The position numbers and the translations under genes are program-made. The notes under the pieces are model-generated. The model searched no databases, had not been told where the DNA came from, and saw only the letters and a program-made list of their open reading frames with translations. Shown piece after piece: positions 25,577 through 33,440 of a stretch of 64,000 nt of DNA. Within the stretch, counting starts at the first letter, position 1, and each line of letters opens with the position of its first letter. Source of the stretch: Bacillota bacterium (GTDB taxonomy: Bacteria > Bacillota > Clostridia > Lachnospirales > Anaerotignaceae); NCBI GenBank assembly GCA_019422105.1, contig JAHZDZ010000003.1:162230-226229 (forward strand), given 5' to 3'.

Positions 25577-26248
25577 ATGCATATAACGGAAAACTATTTA
25601 AAAAAAACAAAGAGTATCCGCCCGGGAGGAAGCTACAGGAAAACCAGCGTGACAATCCATTCCACGGGAAATCCAAATTCTACAGCAAAAAACGAGAGGG
25701 CATGGCTGGATAATCCCACAAATAACAGGGATGCAAGCTGGCATTATGTTGTGGGAGAAAGTGAAATTATACAGGCTATACCGGACACGGAGGAGGCGTG
25801 GCACTGTGGAAAAGGGGAGGGAAACAGGCTAAGCATAGGGATTGAGATTGCGGAGAGCGGAGACAGAAAAAAGACGGTTGAAAACGCGGCATGGCTGACA
25901 GCGTCAAAGCTTAAGGAACACGGCTTGACTGTGAGAGACATTAAAAAGCATTTTGACTGGACGGGAAAGAACTGCCCCAGGATTCTAATCGACAAAGCAT
26001 ACGGCAGGGACGGTATTGATTGGGAGTGGTTTTTAGACAGGGTACATTATTATATGGAAGGCGGAAATAGTAAGGAGGAAGGGGATACGATGGAAAAGCC
26101 GGATAAATGGAAAGTTGCGTGTGAGGAATTTATGAGGGAAAAAGGACTTTTGAACAGTACCCATGAGGCAGATGAAAAAATTGATATGGGGACGCTTGGC
26201 GCCATATTTAAAAATCTGTTTGACAAATATGAAATAACAAAAAAATAA
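25577..26248 (+). CDS. N-acetylmuramoyl-L-alanine amidase (phage endolysin)
   Basis: A 223-residue Amidase_2 endolysin that cuts the bond between MurNAc and L-alanine. The zinc ligands are visible as histidine 28 (TIHSTGN), histidine 125 (KKHFDW) and cysteine 133 (KNCPRIL). DASWHYVVGES and ISIGIEIAES-like LSIGIEIAES mark the catalytic core. The last 60 residues (KWKVACEEFMREKGLLNSTH, then MGTLGAIFKNL) form a small separate domain, probably for wall binding. No signal peptide is present, so release would depend on the holin upstream. The ATG follows AAAAAGGGGGAAAG; the longer frame upstream contains a terminator and is not used. Confidence 0.9.
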   Translation: MHITENYLKKTKSIRPGGSYRKTSVTIHSTGNPNSTAKNERAWLDNPTNNRDASWHYVVGESEIIQAIPDTEEAWHCGKGEGNRLSIGIEIAESGDRKKTVENAAWLTASKLKEHGLTVRDIKKHFDWTGKNCPRILIDKAYGRDGIDWEWFLDRVHYYMEGGNSKEEGDTMEKPDKWKVACEEFMREKGLLNSTHEADEKIDMGTLGAIFKNLFDKYEITKK

Positions 26249-26625
26249 GGATTAGACTTTATACGGCGGCGGATGGGATACCATGAGGAATCAAATACGT
26301 ATTTATTGAATGAAGAGAAAACCGAATGATGGTCGGCGCCGTAAGAATCCATTCCCTATTATGGATTTTTAGTCAGGAATTTTTAAACCCGTTTTTTACC
26401 TTATGGCACTATCAAAATAGTTTTCTTCACGTGACGCTCTAAGGAGATCTGCACGAAAGGACGAATTAAAGTAATATCGCCACTAAAGTAAAAACACTAT
26501 AGAAAAAATCCCAGCTTCAACAGCGCTGGGATTATGATTTTGAATGCTGATATTTTATCTGTATAAAAAACGGCAGCACCTTTCAGATTTTTGAAAGCAT
26601 TGCTTTTTCCATTGAGAGCACTTGC
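26249..26625. other. Gene-free region after the lysis cassette
   Basis: About 375 bp without a supported gene. A terminator lies at 26504-26541. The remainder shows no recognisable feature. Confidence 0.5.
26504..26541 (+). terminator. Terminator downstream of the lysis cassette
   Basis: AATCCCAGC (26508-26516) pairs with GCTGGGATT (26525-26533), followed by ATGATTTT. The flanking A-run gives it potential in both directions, so it may also end the minus-strand sugar transferase gene. Confidence 0.7.
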
Positions 26626-28014
26626 TCAGTGACCAAATACTGTCTTAAAAATGATGCGGATGTCCAGGACAAGGCTCCAGTTTTGTATATAATAATTATC
26701 ATATTTCACACGTTCTTCTATAGAGGTATCGCCCCGCAGGCCGTTTACCTGGGCCCAGCCCGTAATACCGCTTTTGACATAATGGCGGAGCATATACTGG
26801 GGAATATCCTCTTTAAACTGCTCCACCCAGTAGGGGCGCTCCGGCCGTGGACCCACAACGCTCATATCGCCCTTCAGGACATTAAAAAACTGAGGAAGCT
26901 CGTCTATACTGGTTTTTCGCAGAAATGCGCCAAGCCTTGTAATGCGGGGATCGTCTTCTCTTGACCACTGTTTTTTTTCTTCCTCGGGAGGGAGATCCCT
27001 CATAGACTTAAATTTATACATGATGAATTCATTATTGTTCAGTCCAACACGTTTTTGGCGGAACAATATTTTGCCGTCAGTTGAGGAACGTTTTACCATA
27101 ACGGCCGTTACCAGCATAACAGGTGAGGCGATAAGGATTGCAAACAGGGAGAAAAGAATGTCAAAGCTGCGCTTTAAAAAGCGGTTCATGGAGGAATCCA
27201 AAGGAACCCCTCTGACTGTCAGCATGGGGAGACCGTTGAAATCCTCAATATAGGTTGAATACTTTAAATGTTCATAATAGCCGGGTATAATTTTAATGCG
27301 GACACCCTCGCGATCGCACAGCTTTATGATTTTATCAATATATTGGGACTCCTGTATATGAAGGGCAACCACCACCTCATCAAAGTGGTATTTTGCCAGA
27401 AGGGCGTGAAAGTCCTGAAAAGTGCCAAGTATTTTTGACTTGTCTATACGGCAGCCGGCAGCGTTTTTTTCCGGCGTGATAAAGCCAATGATATGATAGC
27501 CGAAACGCTGATACTGCTTTGCCATATTGACGTAAAGCTCGGCCAGTCTTCCTGTGCCCAGAACGAGTATGCTGTACTGTCTGCCTTTTTTAAAGCTCTG
27601 CATATAAATAAATCGGTACAGAGCGCGAAAAAGAATACAAAAAAAGGTATTAAACAGTATAAAAAAGACAAGAGCCCATCTGGAATACATGGCACTGCCC
27701 TTCAAGATAAACAACAGGGCGGTAAATACCAGGGCTGCCACAAGGTTTGAGGAAATAATTTTAGAGACTTCCTTGTAGAAATCAATTTCTATGGTATCCT
27801 TATAGAGATTAAAGAGGATATAGATAATAACGTAAACAGGAATAGCGATTAAGAAAGCCCGATAATATAAAGAAAGATAGGACAGGCCCTCCTTTTCCGA
27901 AAACAGACTGGATAAAAAACGAAGCCAAATACTTGTGAAAGCCGCAAGTATCATGGAGAGAACATCCAGACAAAGGTAAATCATTTTGATTGAATCTTTT
28001 TTATAGCTTGCCAA
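26626..28014 (-). CDS. Polyprenyl-phosphate glycosyl-1-phosphate transferase (exopolysaccharide initiation)
   Basis: A WbaP/EpsL-like enzyme of about 462 residues that transfers a sugar-1-phosphate to the lipid carrier and starts capsule or exopolysaccharide synthesis. The N-terminal 120 residues form four membrane helices. A Rossmann-like CoA_binding_3 domain follows (YSILVLGTGRLAELYVNMA near 145). The C-terminal Bac_transf domain has KRSFDILFSLFA, MYKFKSMRDL and the signature LKGDMSVVGPRPERPYW. The best start is TTG at 28014 after AGGAAGTG; GTG at 28023 touches that site too closely. No other polysaccharide genes lie nearby, so it is an orphan initiator. Confidence 0.88.
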   Translation of the reverse strand: MASYKKDSIKMIYLCLDVLSMILAAFTSIWLRFLSSLFSEKEGLSYLSLYYRAFLIAIPVYVIIYILFNLYKDTIEIDFYKEVSKIISSNLVAALVFTALLFILKGSAMYSRWALVFFILFNTFFCILFRALYRFIYMQSFKKGRQYSILVLGTGRLAELYVNMAKQYQRFGYHIIGFITPEKNAAGCRIDKSKILGTFQDFHALLAKYHFDEVVVALHIQESQYIDKIIKLCDREGVRIKIIPGYYEHLKYSTYIEDFNGLPMLTVRGVPLDSSMNRFLKRSFDILFSLFAILIASPVMLVTAVMVKRSSTDGKILFRQKRVGLNNNEFIMYKFKSMRDLPPEEEKKQWSREDDPRITRLGAFLRKTSIDELPQFFNVLKGDMSVVGPRPERPYWVEQFKEDIPQYMLRHYVKSGITGWAQVNGLRGDTSIEERVKYDNYYIQNWSLVLDIRIIFKTVFGH

Positions 28015-28107
28015 AAAAATCACTTCCTGTTTTGTCGAAATACAATATACATCTTATCCATAATAGCGTTTTTCTGCTTAAAATGCAATGTTAAAATGCG
28101 GGAAACA

Positions 28108-28158
28108 AAAAACAGCCCATGGAATGATACAAAAAATAGGCATCCGCGGCTGTTTCTG
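28108..28158 (-). terminator. Terminator after the FNT gene
   Basis: AAACAGCC (28111-28118) pairs with GGCTGTTT (28149-28156). On the minus strand the stem is followed by TTTTTTGTTT. Confidence 0.65.
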
Positions 28159-28198
28159 TATTTGAAAGAAATTGCTGAGTTATAGAACCCCTGATATA

Positions 28199-28822
28199 TC
28201 AGCTATGATTGGCTATGTATTTTTTTAAGCCTGAAAAGGCAATAGCGCCGGCAGAGTTTCCAAGGGTCATGATAATCAGATAAAGTATAACCTTGCCCGA
28301 CCAATAGGAGGCAATGCTGAAATAAAACATATTAGCGACACAATGTTCAAACCCACAGAGTATAAAAACGGTGACGGAAAACAAGACCGCCAAATTTTTC
28401 CCCATGGAATCCGGTATTGTTTTATAGCCGTCCACAGCTAAGTACATCAGTACCCCGCAGAAGAAAGCCAGAATAAAAATACTCAGTGCAGTGTCGTTTA
28501 TTTTCACGTCGCACAGGCCATACGCCTTTTCAATCAATGCGGTTTGACGGGTAAGGCGCATAAGGCTTCCTGTCAAGAGGGCGCCGATAAAGTTTCCTAT
28601 CCAGATAATGCCAAGATCCAGGGCAAAAGCAGTGCCGTTTTCAACGATATAGCCTATTTTGCCGGTATAAAGGTTAAACCGGCGGGATACCACATAAAAA
28701 AGCCCGACTGAAAAAAGCAGGGCGCCAATTACTTTATTTTCACAGGAAAGATAAATAATTCCGCCGATACTTATCATTATGCCGGCTAAAACAGCTAAAA
28801 CAAAGCAGTTTAATTTTTTCAT
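28199..28822 (-). CDS. Formate/nitrite transporter (FNT) family channel
   Basis: A 207-residue membrane protein. GIMISIGGIIYLSC at the start, ALLFSVGLFYVV, the loop RFNLYTGKIGYI, WIGNFIGALLTGSL and GFEHCVANMFYFSIA place it in the FNT family of formate, nitrite or hydrosulfide channels. It is shorter than the usual 250-280 residues, mainly at the N-terminus, yet the six-helix core seems present. Substrate cannot be read by eye. The ATG at 28822 on the minus strand follows AGAAAGGACTT. A small acidic protein gene lies 13 bp upstream and is probably co-transcribed. Confidence 0.85.
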   Translation of the reverse strand: MKKLNCFVLAVLAGIMISIGGIIYLSCENKVIGALLFSVGLFYVVSRRFNLYTGKIGYIVENGTAFALDLGIIWIGNFIGALLTGSLMRLTRQTALIEKAYGLCDVKINDTALSIFILAFFCGVLMYLAVDGYKTIPDSMGKNLAVLFSVTVFILCGFEHCVANMFYFSIASYWSGKVILYLIIMTLGNSAGAIAFSGLKKYIANHS

Positions 28823-28835
28823 GGTTAAGTCCTTT

Positions 28836-29099
28836 CTAGTCAAAGATGTAGTCAAACCAGTCCCAGCCGGCATTGATAATTTGCTCGATGTCATTTTCGA
28901 CAGATGCGGAGAGCATAATTTCAATTTGAAAATCATGATAGGTTTCTCCCTCTATCAGCGCAGCTCCCGTCAAAATAAAATTTCTGCCATCCTCTCCCTT
29001 GGGCTCAATAAATTCGCAGGTGAAGGTGAGTTCCTCCTCCTCAATTTCAAAAGTATTCAGTCCTTCACTTATCTGTTGGGGCGTAAAGGTAAGTTTCAT
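28836..29099 (-). CDS. Small acidic protein of unknown function
   Basis: An 87-residue protein that I do not recognise. It begins MKLTFTPQQISEGLNTFEI and ends QIINAGWDWFDYIFD, with a central run of short beta-strand-like segments (ELTFTCEFIE, FILTGAALIEGET, FQIEIMLSA). It is strongly acidic, and no signal or membrane segment is visible. The start ATG at 29099 follows GGAGGCATTTTC on the minus strand. It lies just upstream of the FNT gene and shares its direction, suggesting an operon, so a link to FNT function is possible but untested. Confidence 0.7.
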   Translation of the reverse strand: MKLTFTPQQISEGLNTFEIEEEELTFTCEFIEPKGEDGRNFILTGAALIEGETYHDFQIEIMLSASVENDIEQIINAGWDWFDYIFD

Positions 29100-29520
29100 G
29101 AAAATGCCTCCTGTTCGTATGGTTTTATTGTTTATGAAATTTATGAATGATTCCACATAGGTGGATAATATTAGAGATTGTCCTTAAAAGAAGGAAACTG
29201 ACGAATTTTATAAAAATTTATCTGTAATTGAGATTAAAACGTATCATAGCAGAAAAGAACACAAATTTCAATCTCAATCATGGTTTTATGAACATACATT
29301 TTGGCCAGAGGTTTTATGACGGGGCAAAGAGCTTTGGAATCCGGGTTGTGCGGAGGAGGGGACATTTCGATAAAGCAGACGGGTTTTCGTTTATAATTAT
29401 GGCAGTATTTTCATCCCGTCGTGCATTGACAGGTATTATGACGAGATAAAATATTTTTGTTTTTTATTTACGGCAAAGGTGATATACTAATCAGTATCAG
29501 GAAGCAACTGGAGGAGAATT
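29100..29520. other. Gene-free region before the exonuclease gene
   Basis: A plus-strand frame of 73 codons (29228-29449) lacks a ribosome binding site and looks like chance. TTGAGATT (about 29226) and AATCTCAA (about 29270) form a loose inverted repeat. The exonuclease ribosome binding site (CTGGAGGAG) precedes 29521. Confidence 0.5.
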
Positions 29521-30306
29521 ATGAAGTATATTGTTTTTGATTTGGAATTCAATCAGCCCTTTGATTTCAAGACAGGGACACAGACAATATTAAACCCTGA
29601 CTGTCCCTTTGAGATTATTCAGATTGGTGCGGTAAAGCTGGATGAACAGTTTCATATAGAGGACAGCTTTAATTACTTGATCAAGCCGAAAATATATCCG
29701 CGGATACATCCCTATGTGGAAAAGATAACGGGCATTACAAGGGCTATGCTTGAAAACTGCCCGGGCTTTGAGGAGGCTTACGAAGCCTTTGAGGAGTTTG
29801 TGGGGGATGAGGAAAGCATTTTATGTACCTGGGGGAAGGATGACCTGAAATCTCTCTATCGGAATATATTGTTTTACAATTTGGAGACAAAATGGCTGCC
29901 TGATCGGTATATCAACATACAAAGATACGCTACGGAGTATTTAAAATATGACGCCGGCAAATCCATAGGGCTGAAAAACGCTGTGGAGCTTTTGCATATT
30001 GAGGTGGAAGAAGCCTTTCATGACGCTTTAAACGATGCAGTATATACAGGAAAAATATTTAAGGTGGTGAAGCCTGAAAATATTGTACCGGAGCTTTATA
30101 CGGCGAAGGATTTGCTCAAAAAAAGGGAGCCGAGAATGCGTCTTGACACGAAATCCCTTATGAAGCATTTTTCCGAGATGCTTGGCAGAGAAATCAGCGA
30201 CGATGAGGCGAAAGTGATTAAAGCGGCCTATAAATTGGGAAGAAACAAAACCTTTGACGTTTCAAAGGAAAAATATATTAAACTACTCAAGGGGGAGAAA
30301 AAATGA
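29521..30306 (+). CDS. DEDDh 3'-5' exonuclease (KapD/ExoX-like)
   Basis: A 261-residue exonuclease of the DnaQ-like DEDDh superfamily. Catalytic acids are in VFDLEFN (aspartate 7, glutamate 9), with ITGITRAMLENCPGF and a later H-D pair in EEAFHDALNDAVYT (near 170). The extra C-terminal 80 residues (KKREPRMRLDTKSLM and on) are helical. Proteins like KapD are thought to act on nucleic acid 3' ends; the precise substrate is unknown. It overlaps the flavodoxin gene (ATGA) and probably shares its transcript. The gene reads as chromosomal rather than phage. Confidence 0.85.
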   Translation: MKYIVFDLEFNQPFDFKTGTQTILNPDCPFEIIQIGAVKLDEQFHIEDSFNYLIKPKIYPRIHPYVEKITGITRAMLENCPGFEEAYEAFEEFVGDEESILCTWGKDDLKSLYRNILFYNLETKWLPDRYINIQRYATEYLKYDAGKSIGLKNAVELLHIEVEEAFHDALNDAVYTGKIFKVVKPENIVPELYTAKDLLKKREPRMRLDTKSLMKHFSEMLGREISDDEAKVIKAAYKLGRNKTFDVSKEKYIKLLKGEKK

Positions 30307-30788
30307 AAATTGCGATACTCTATTACAGCCAGACGGGAAATACAATTAAAATAGCGGAGGAAATTGAAAAAGGACTTCACAAGGCGGGGGATTTGGAAGT
30401 AAAAAAAATGAGTATTGAGGATTTGGACTTGGATTTTGTGAAGGAGTGCAGCGCTGTTATTTTTGGAACGCCAACTTATTATGCAAGTATGTGCTGGCAG
30501 ATGAAAAAATGGTTTGACACAGCAGGTGTTCAGCTTAGCGGCAAGCTTGGAAGCTGCTTTGCCACTGCTAATTTTATGGGCGGCGGCAGTGAAATTGCTA
30601 TGGCGGACTTGATACACCACATGCTTGTTAAGGGTATGCTCGTCTATTCCTCCGGTGCGGGAGAGGGAGCGCCCTTTACCCATGTAGGCGCTGCCGCGGT
30701 TAAGGATGGGGATGATTTTCAGAAGGAAAGGGCAATGATTTACGGAGAAAGGATTGGCAGAAAAGCGTTGGAGCTTTTTAGTAAATAA
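30303..30788 (+). CDS. Flavodoxin-like FMN protein
   Basis: A 161-residue flavodoxin-fold protein. The FMN phosphate loop is YYSQTGNTIKIAEE (residues 7-20). FGTPTYYASMCWQMKKWFDT and the GSCFATANFMGGGSEIA strand-loop complete the flavin site, close to WrbA and NADPH-dependent FMN reductase types. It likely carries electrons or reduces quinones; which one is not decidable here. Its start overlaps the exonuclease stop as ATGA. Confidence 0.85.
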   Translation: MKIAILYYSQTGNTIKIAEEIEKGLHKAGDLEVKKMSIEDLDLDFVKECSAVIFGTPTYYASMCWQMKKWFDTAGVQLSGKLGSCFATANFMGGGSEIAMADLIHHMLVKGMLVYSSGAGEGAPFTHVGAAAVKDGDDFQKERAMIYGERIGRKALELFSK

Positions 30789-30825
30789 AAAAGAAACGGA
30801 TGGGCGGATGCCTATCCGTTTCTTT
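30787..30825 (+). terminator. Terminator after the flavodoxin gene
   Basis: AAAGAAACGGAT (30790-30801) pairs with ATCCGTTTCTTT (30814-30825), a 12 bp perfect stem rich in A/T at its ends. Confidence 0.8.
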
Positions 30826-30837
30826 GTGGGGTGGGGC

Positions 30838-30875
30838 AGGATTATAAGCCCGCGAACGGAAGGGCTTATAATCCT
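30838..30875. repeat. Perfect 14 bp inverted repeat at the left edge of the phage element
   Basis: AGGATTATAAGCCC (30838-30851), a 10-base loop, then GGGCTTATAATCCT (30862-30875). There is no T-run. It lies between the flavodoxin terminator and the 3' end of the phage repressor gene. It may be a terminator of a different sort, a protein site or a relic of an attachment site. Confidence 0.8.
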
Positions 30876-30963
30876 ACAGGTTTTTGACAAAGTAAGCGGC
30901 AAAAAATGATTTTACCGTTTCTCCTCATTTTGGGATGAAGGGGAGGAAACAAAATAAAAATTT

Positions 30964-31626
30964 TCAAAAACGATGTACCACCATGACGGCTTTGCCGATA
31001 ATGCTGAGGCGGTTTATTTCCCTTCCTGTAAAAACGCGCAGTTCATAATCTGTGTTTTCCGGTTTTAATATGACGGTGTTATTTTTTTTAATGACCCTTT
31101 TCAAGGTGGCATCTTCACCATCAATCATGACTGCGGCGATATCGCCGCTTTCCACGTCAGACTGCTTTTTTATCAAAACCCTGTCATTAGGAAATATACC
31201 CGCATCGCGCATACTGTCTCCGCACACCCTCAGGTAAAAATATTCCTCGCTGCTGCACAAATCTTTTCTGTCGGCAATTTCATAGCCCTCAATATTTTCC
31301 TGTGCAAGTATAGGCTGTCCGGCGCGTATAACGCCAATCACCGGTATTTTCACCAGGGAATCGGCTGCATAATAAATGCTGCTGTCAGAAACTGAGTGAC
31401 CATCCGGTTTTAAATCCATTAAATAAGCAGGGTCAAGGGAGAGACCGGAAGCCAGAACTTCCAGCTTATCAAAGGGCAGGCTTTTAATGGATCCTGTTTC
31501 ATAGCGCTGAAGGGTGGAACGGCTGATGCCCGTTTTTTCGGCAAGGGTCTGATAAGACAAGCCGAGTTCTTTTCTGCGTATAGCAAGCTTTTTGCGTATA
31601 GTTTCTACTGATTTACTGTCCTCCAT
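30964..31626 (-). CDS. LexA/CI-like self-cleaving phage repressor
   Basis: A 220-residue repressor that should keep the element silent until DNA damage. Residues 6-65 are an XRE helix-turn-helix (YQTLAEKTGISRSTLQRYE). The C-terminal half is a LexA-type S24 domain with the cleavage pair alanine 102-glycine 103 (VIRAGQP), the nucleophile serine 138 (CGDSMRD) and the general-base lysine 176 (ATLKRV). All parts for RecA-stimulated autocleavage are present. It is divergent from the cro-like gene; the region between holds both promoters and three CATATATG-like sites. The ATG is preceded by AAGGAGG on the minus strand. Confidence 0.92.
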   Translation of the reverse strand: MEDSKSVETIRKKLAIRRKELGLSYQTLAEKTGISRSTLQRYETGSIKSLPFDKLEVLASGLSLDPAYLMDLKPDGHSVSDSSIYYAADSLVKIPVIGVIRAGQPILAQENIEGYEIADRKDLCSSEEYFYLRVCGDSMRDAGIFPNDRVLIKKQSDVESGDIAAVMIDGEDATLKRVIKKNNTVILKPENTDYELRVFTGREINRLSIIGKAVMVVHRF

Positions 31627-31785
31627 CAGATACCTCCTTTTTGTTCTATTATACTCTTTTGTTTCAATTTTGCAACTAAAAAAGAAAAAACTTCACAAAA
31701 TCTCATATATGGGTTGACTAACCTGCGTATATGTGGTAATATAATAACATCTCATATATGCAACGAATGAGGAGGAGGATAAAGA
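31627..31785. promoter_or_regulatory. Divergent phage switch region with operators
   Basis: Rightward promoter: TTGACT (31714-31719), 17 bp, TAATAT (31737-31742). Leftward promoter: TTGCAA (31670-31675 on the minus strand), 16 bp, TATAAT (31648-31653). Three near-identical sites, CATATATG (31704-31711), CGTATATG (31726-31733) and CATATATG (31753-31760), flank and overlap the rightward promoter and are likely operators for the repressor or Cro. Confidence 0.7.
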
Positions 31786-31974
31786 GTGAACAAGCTAAAG
31801 CAGAGGATGAGGGAAAAAAATATGACGCAGAAGTCATTGGCCTTTAGTCTTGGGCTAACAATTCAAACAGTTAATTCCAAGTTAAACGGCCGTTCGGATT
31901 TTTCTCTGAAGGAGGTCAAGCGCATTATGAAGCTTCTTGAGATAGAGGATCCGAGGGCTATTTTTTTTGAATAG
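31786..31974 (+). CDS. Cro-like helix-turn-helix protein
   Basis: A 62-residue single-domain XRE regulator (MTQKSLAFSLGLTIQTVNSK, residues about 13-32, is the helix-turn-helix). It sits first on the rightward transcript, opposite the LexA-like repressor, which is the standard place for Cro. Translation starts at GTG 31786 after GAGGAGGAGGATAAAGA. It is expected to bind the same operators as the repressor and hold the element in the lytic state. This role is inferred from position and fold. Confidence 0.82.
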   Translation: MNKLKQRMREKNMTQKSLAFSLGLTIQTVNSKLNGRSDFSLKEVKRIMKLLEIEDPRAIFFE

Positions 31975-32003
31975 AATGTCTCAAATTTGAGAGGTGCGGG
32001 AGT

Positions 32004-32405
32004 ATGAATTTGAAAAAGGAAAAAAAGAAGCGGAAAGAAGACGAGATAGTGAGGCAGTATAGCATGGAAGGAAAGTCCATACATGAGATTGCCAAATGTC
32101 TGGGTATTTCAGTTTCCAAGGTAAAGCATACTATTTATAAAAACCATGCCATTCAGGAGGATATTGTAAAGAAGGGGGCAGGGCTTGAGGAGGTATACTT
32201 GTTCTATCGGAAACGTTTTTTTGTTGGAGAAAATATCAAAATTACAAAAAAGGGAGCTTTGGACGATGATTTCTTATCGGAGGAAAAAGCGGTGGTAGCA
32301 GGAATATACCACAATTTTTTCAGAGTTTGCTATCAGAACAGGCCATGGAGCGAATGTTTTTGCTATGGGGATTTATTTACGGAAGAGGTAAAGGTAATCT
32401 ATTAA
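32004..32405 (+). CDS. Small basic helix-turn-helix protein, early phage region
   Basis: A 133-residue protein. The first 50 residues are highly basic (KKEKKKRKEDE) and then form a helix-turn-helix of resolvase/sigma type: SMEGKSIHEIAKCLGISVSK plus VKHTIYKN. The remainder is a mixed domain with no recognised motif (EEVYLFYRKRFFVGENIKI). The ATG follows GAGGTGCGGGAGT. In position it matches the small regulators between cro and the late activator of PBSX-type elements. Function not assigned beyond likely DNA binding. Confidence 0.6.
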   Translation: MNLKKEKKKRKEDEIVRQYSMEGKSIHEIAKCLGISVSKVKHTIYKNHAIQEDIVKKGAGLEEVYLFYRKRFFVGENIKITKKGALDDDFLSEEKAVVAGIYHNFFRVCYQNRPWSECFCYGDLFTEEVKVIY

Positions 32406-32446
32406 TAAATGATAATCCAATATTATATGTTTACAAAGGGGGAAAA

Positions 32447-32860
32447 ATGACAAAGGATGAATTGTCTCAGCTGCATTATTTAAAGAGGGAAATAAAAAGA
32501 GATTTATCTTTTTTAAAGGAATTGGAATCGAAAGCCTATGGTTGTTCTTTTTTCATGGCGGGAATGCCGAAAAGCAAGTCAATTCGGGACAGGGTTGGAG
32601 ACTATTCCTCCGAGGTTATGGATTTAAAGGAGAAAATTAACGAAAACATAAGCAGGTGTAGGAAGGAACTGAAAAAAATAAACAGCTTTATAGATTCCAT
32701 TGCGGAAAGTGAGATAAGGCAGCTGTTTTATCTGCGCTATGTCAGAGGATTCAGCTGGCAGAAAATTGCCCTTCAAAATGGGTACTGCGACGAGAGCGTG
32801 CCGCGGAAGCGACATGACAGGTATTTGAAAAGGCTGGAACAAAAGAAGAAGGAAAAATAA
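32447..32860 (+). CDS. Phage late transcription regulator, sigma-like (ArpU/DUF1492 type)
   Basis: A 137-residue protein. The N-terminal 80 residues form a coiled coil (SQLHYLKREIKRDLSFLKEL and EVMDLKEKINENISRCRKEL). The C-terminal 50 residues resemble sigma region 4: IRQLFYLRYVRGFSWQKIAL, then a recognition helix SVPRKRHDRYLKRLEQKK. Proteins of this build (ArpU, RinA, Xpf) switch on the late packaging and structural operon. The start ATG at 32447 follows AAAGGGGGAAAA, which rules out the longer frame. Directly after its stop lies a weak terminator, then the terminase small-subunit ribosome binding site. Confidence 0.78.
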   Translation: MTKDELSQLHYLKREIKRDLSFLKELESKAYGCSFFMAGMPKSKSIRDRVGDYSSEVMDLKEKINENISRCRKELKKINSFIDSIAESEIRQLFYLRYVRGFSWQKIALQNGYCDESVPRKRHDRYLKRLEQKKKEK

Positions 32861-32886
32861 CAGGGACTGTGTTCCTGTTTTTTTTA
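32859..32886 (+). terminator. Weak terminator or attenuator before the packaging genes
   Basis: AACAGG (32859-32864, overlapping the stop codon) pairs with CCTGTT (32874-32879), followed by eight T residues in total. It abuts the AAGGGGGG ribosome binding site of the terminase small subunit. Late expression would have to read through it, because there is no room for a promoter in between. Confidence 0.55.
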
Positions 32887-32900
32887 AGGGGGGATAAAAT

Positions 32901-33440
32901 ACGGGAAAATTAAGCGAAAAGCAAAAGCGGTTTTGTGAGGAATATCTGATAGATCTCAATGCCACAAAGGCCGCGCTGCGGGCGGGATACGCAAAATCAA
33001 CGGCGGAAGGGAATATCTACCGTATCCTTGATAAGCCGGATATACAGGAATATCTGAACAAGCGCTTTTTGGATATTCAGAAAAGGACAGAAATATCACA
33101 GGATGAGGTAGTCAGGGAGCTGGCTAGGATCGCTTTTTCAAATGGCTGTGATTATACAAGGGTTGTGGAAAAGAAGGAGTTGGATGATGAGGGCAGGGAG
33201 GTTATGGTAAAGGAACTGGAAATAATCAATACAGATGACCTTACGGAAAGTCAAAGGGCGGCGGTGGCAAGCATCAATATTGACCGATATGGGATTAAGG
33301 TCTCCCCCTACGACAAAATGAAAGCGCTGGAGCTTTTGGGCAGACACCTTGGCATGTTTCATGAGAAGCCGATTACAGGGGAGGTCTCCGCTGTACAGAT
33401 ACTGGATGATATCAATGAACAGGCAGTTAAAAATATCTGA
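32901..33440 (+). CDS. Terminase small subunit (apparent ACG start)
   Basis: About 179 residues. TerS binds phage DNA and hands it to TerL. The N-terminal signature GKLSEKQKRFCEEYLIDLNA (in frame from 32904) followed by TKAALRAGYAKSTA is the Terminase_2 DNA-binding motif. No ATG, GTG or TTG exists between the upstream TAA (32895-32897) and TTG 33069, which lies beyond that motif. The ideal ribosome binding site AAGGGGGG lies 7 bp before an ACG at 32901, exactly where family members have ATG, so the start is either ACG or a mutated ATG. TerL overlaps its end by 26 bp. Confidence 0.85.
   Translation, partial: TGKLSEKQKRFCEEYLIDLNATKAALRAGYAKSTAEGNIYRILDKPDIQEYLNKRFLDIQKRTEISQDEVVRELARIAFSNGCDYTRVVEKKELDDEGREVMVKELEIINTDDLTESQRAAVASINIDRYGIKVSPYDKMKALELLGRHLGMFHEKPITGEVSAVQILDDINEQAVKNI

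Noticed and set aside
29228..29449. A 73-codon frame before the exonuclease gene
   Set aside because: No ribosome binding site and no recognisable protein pattern.
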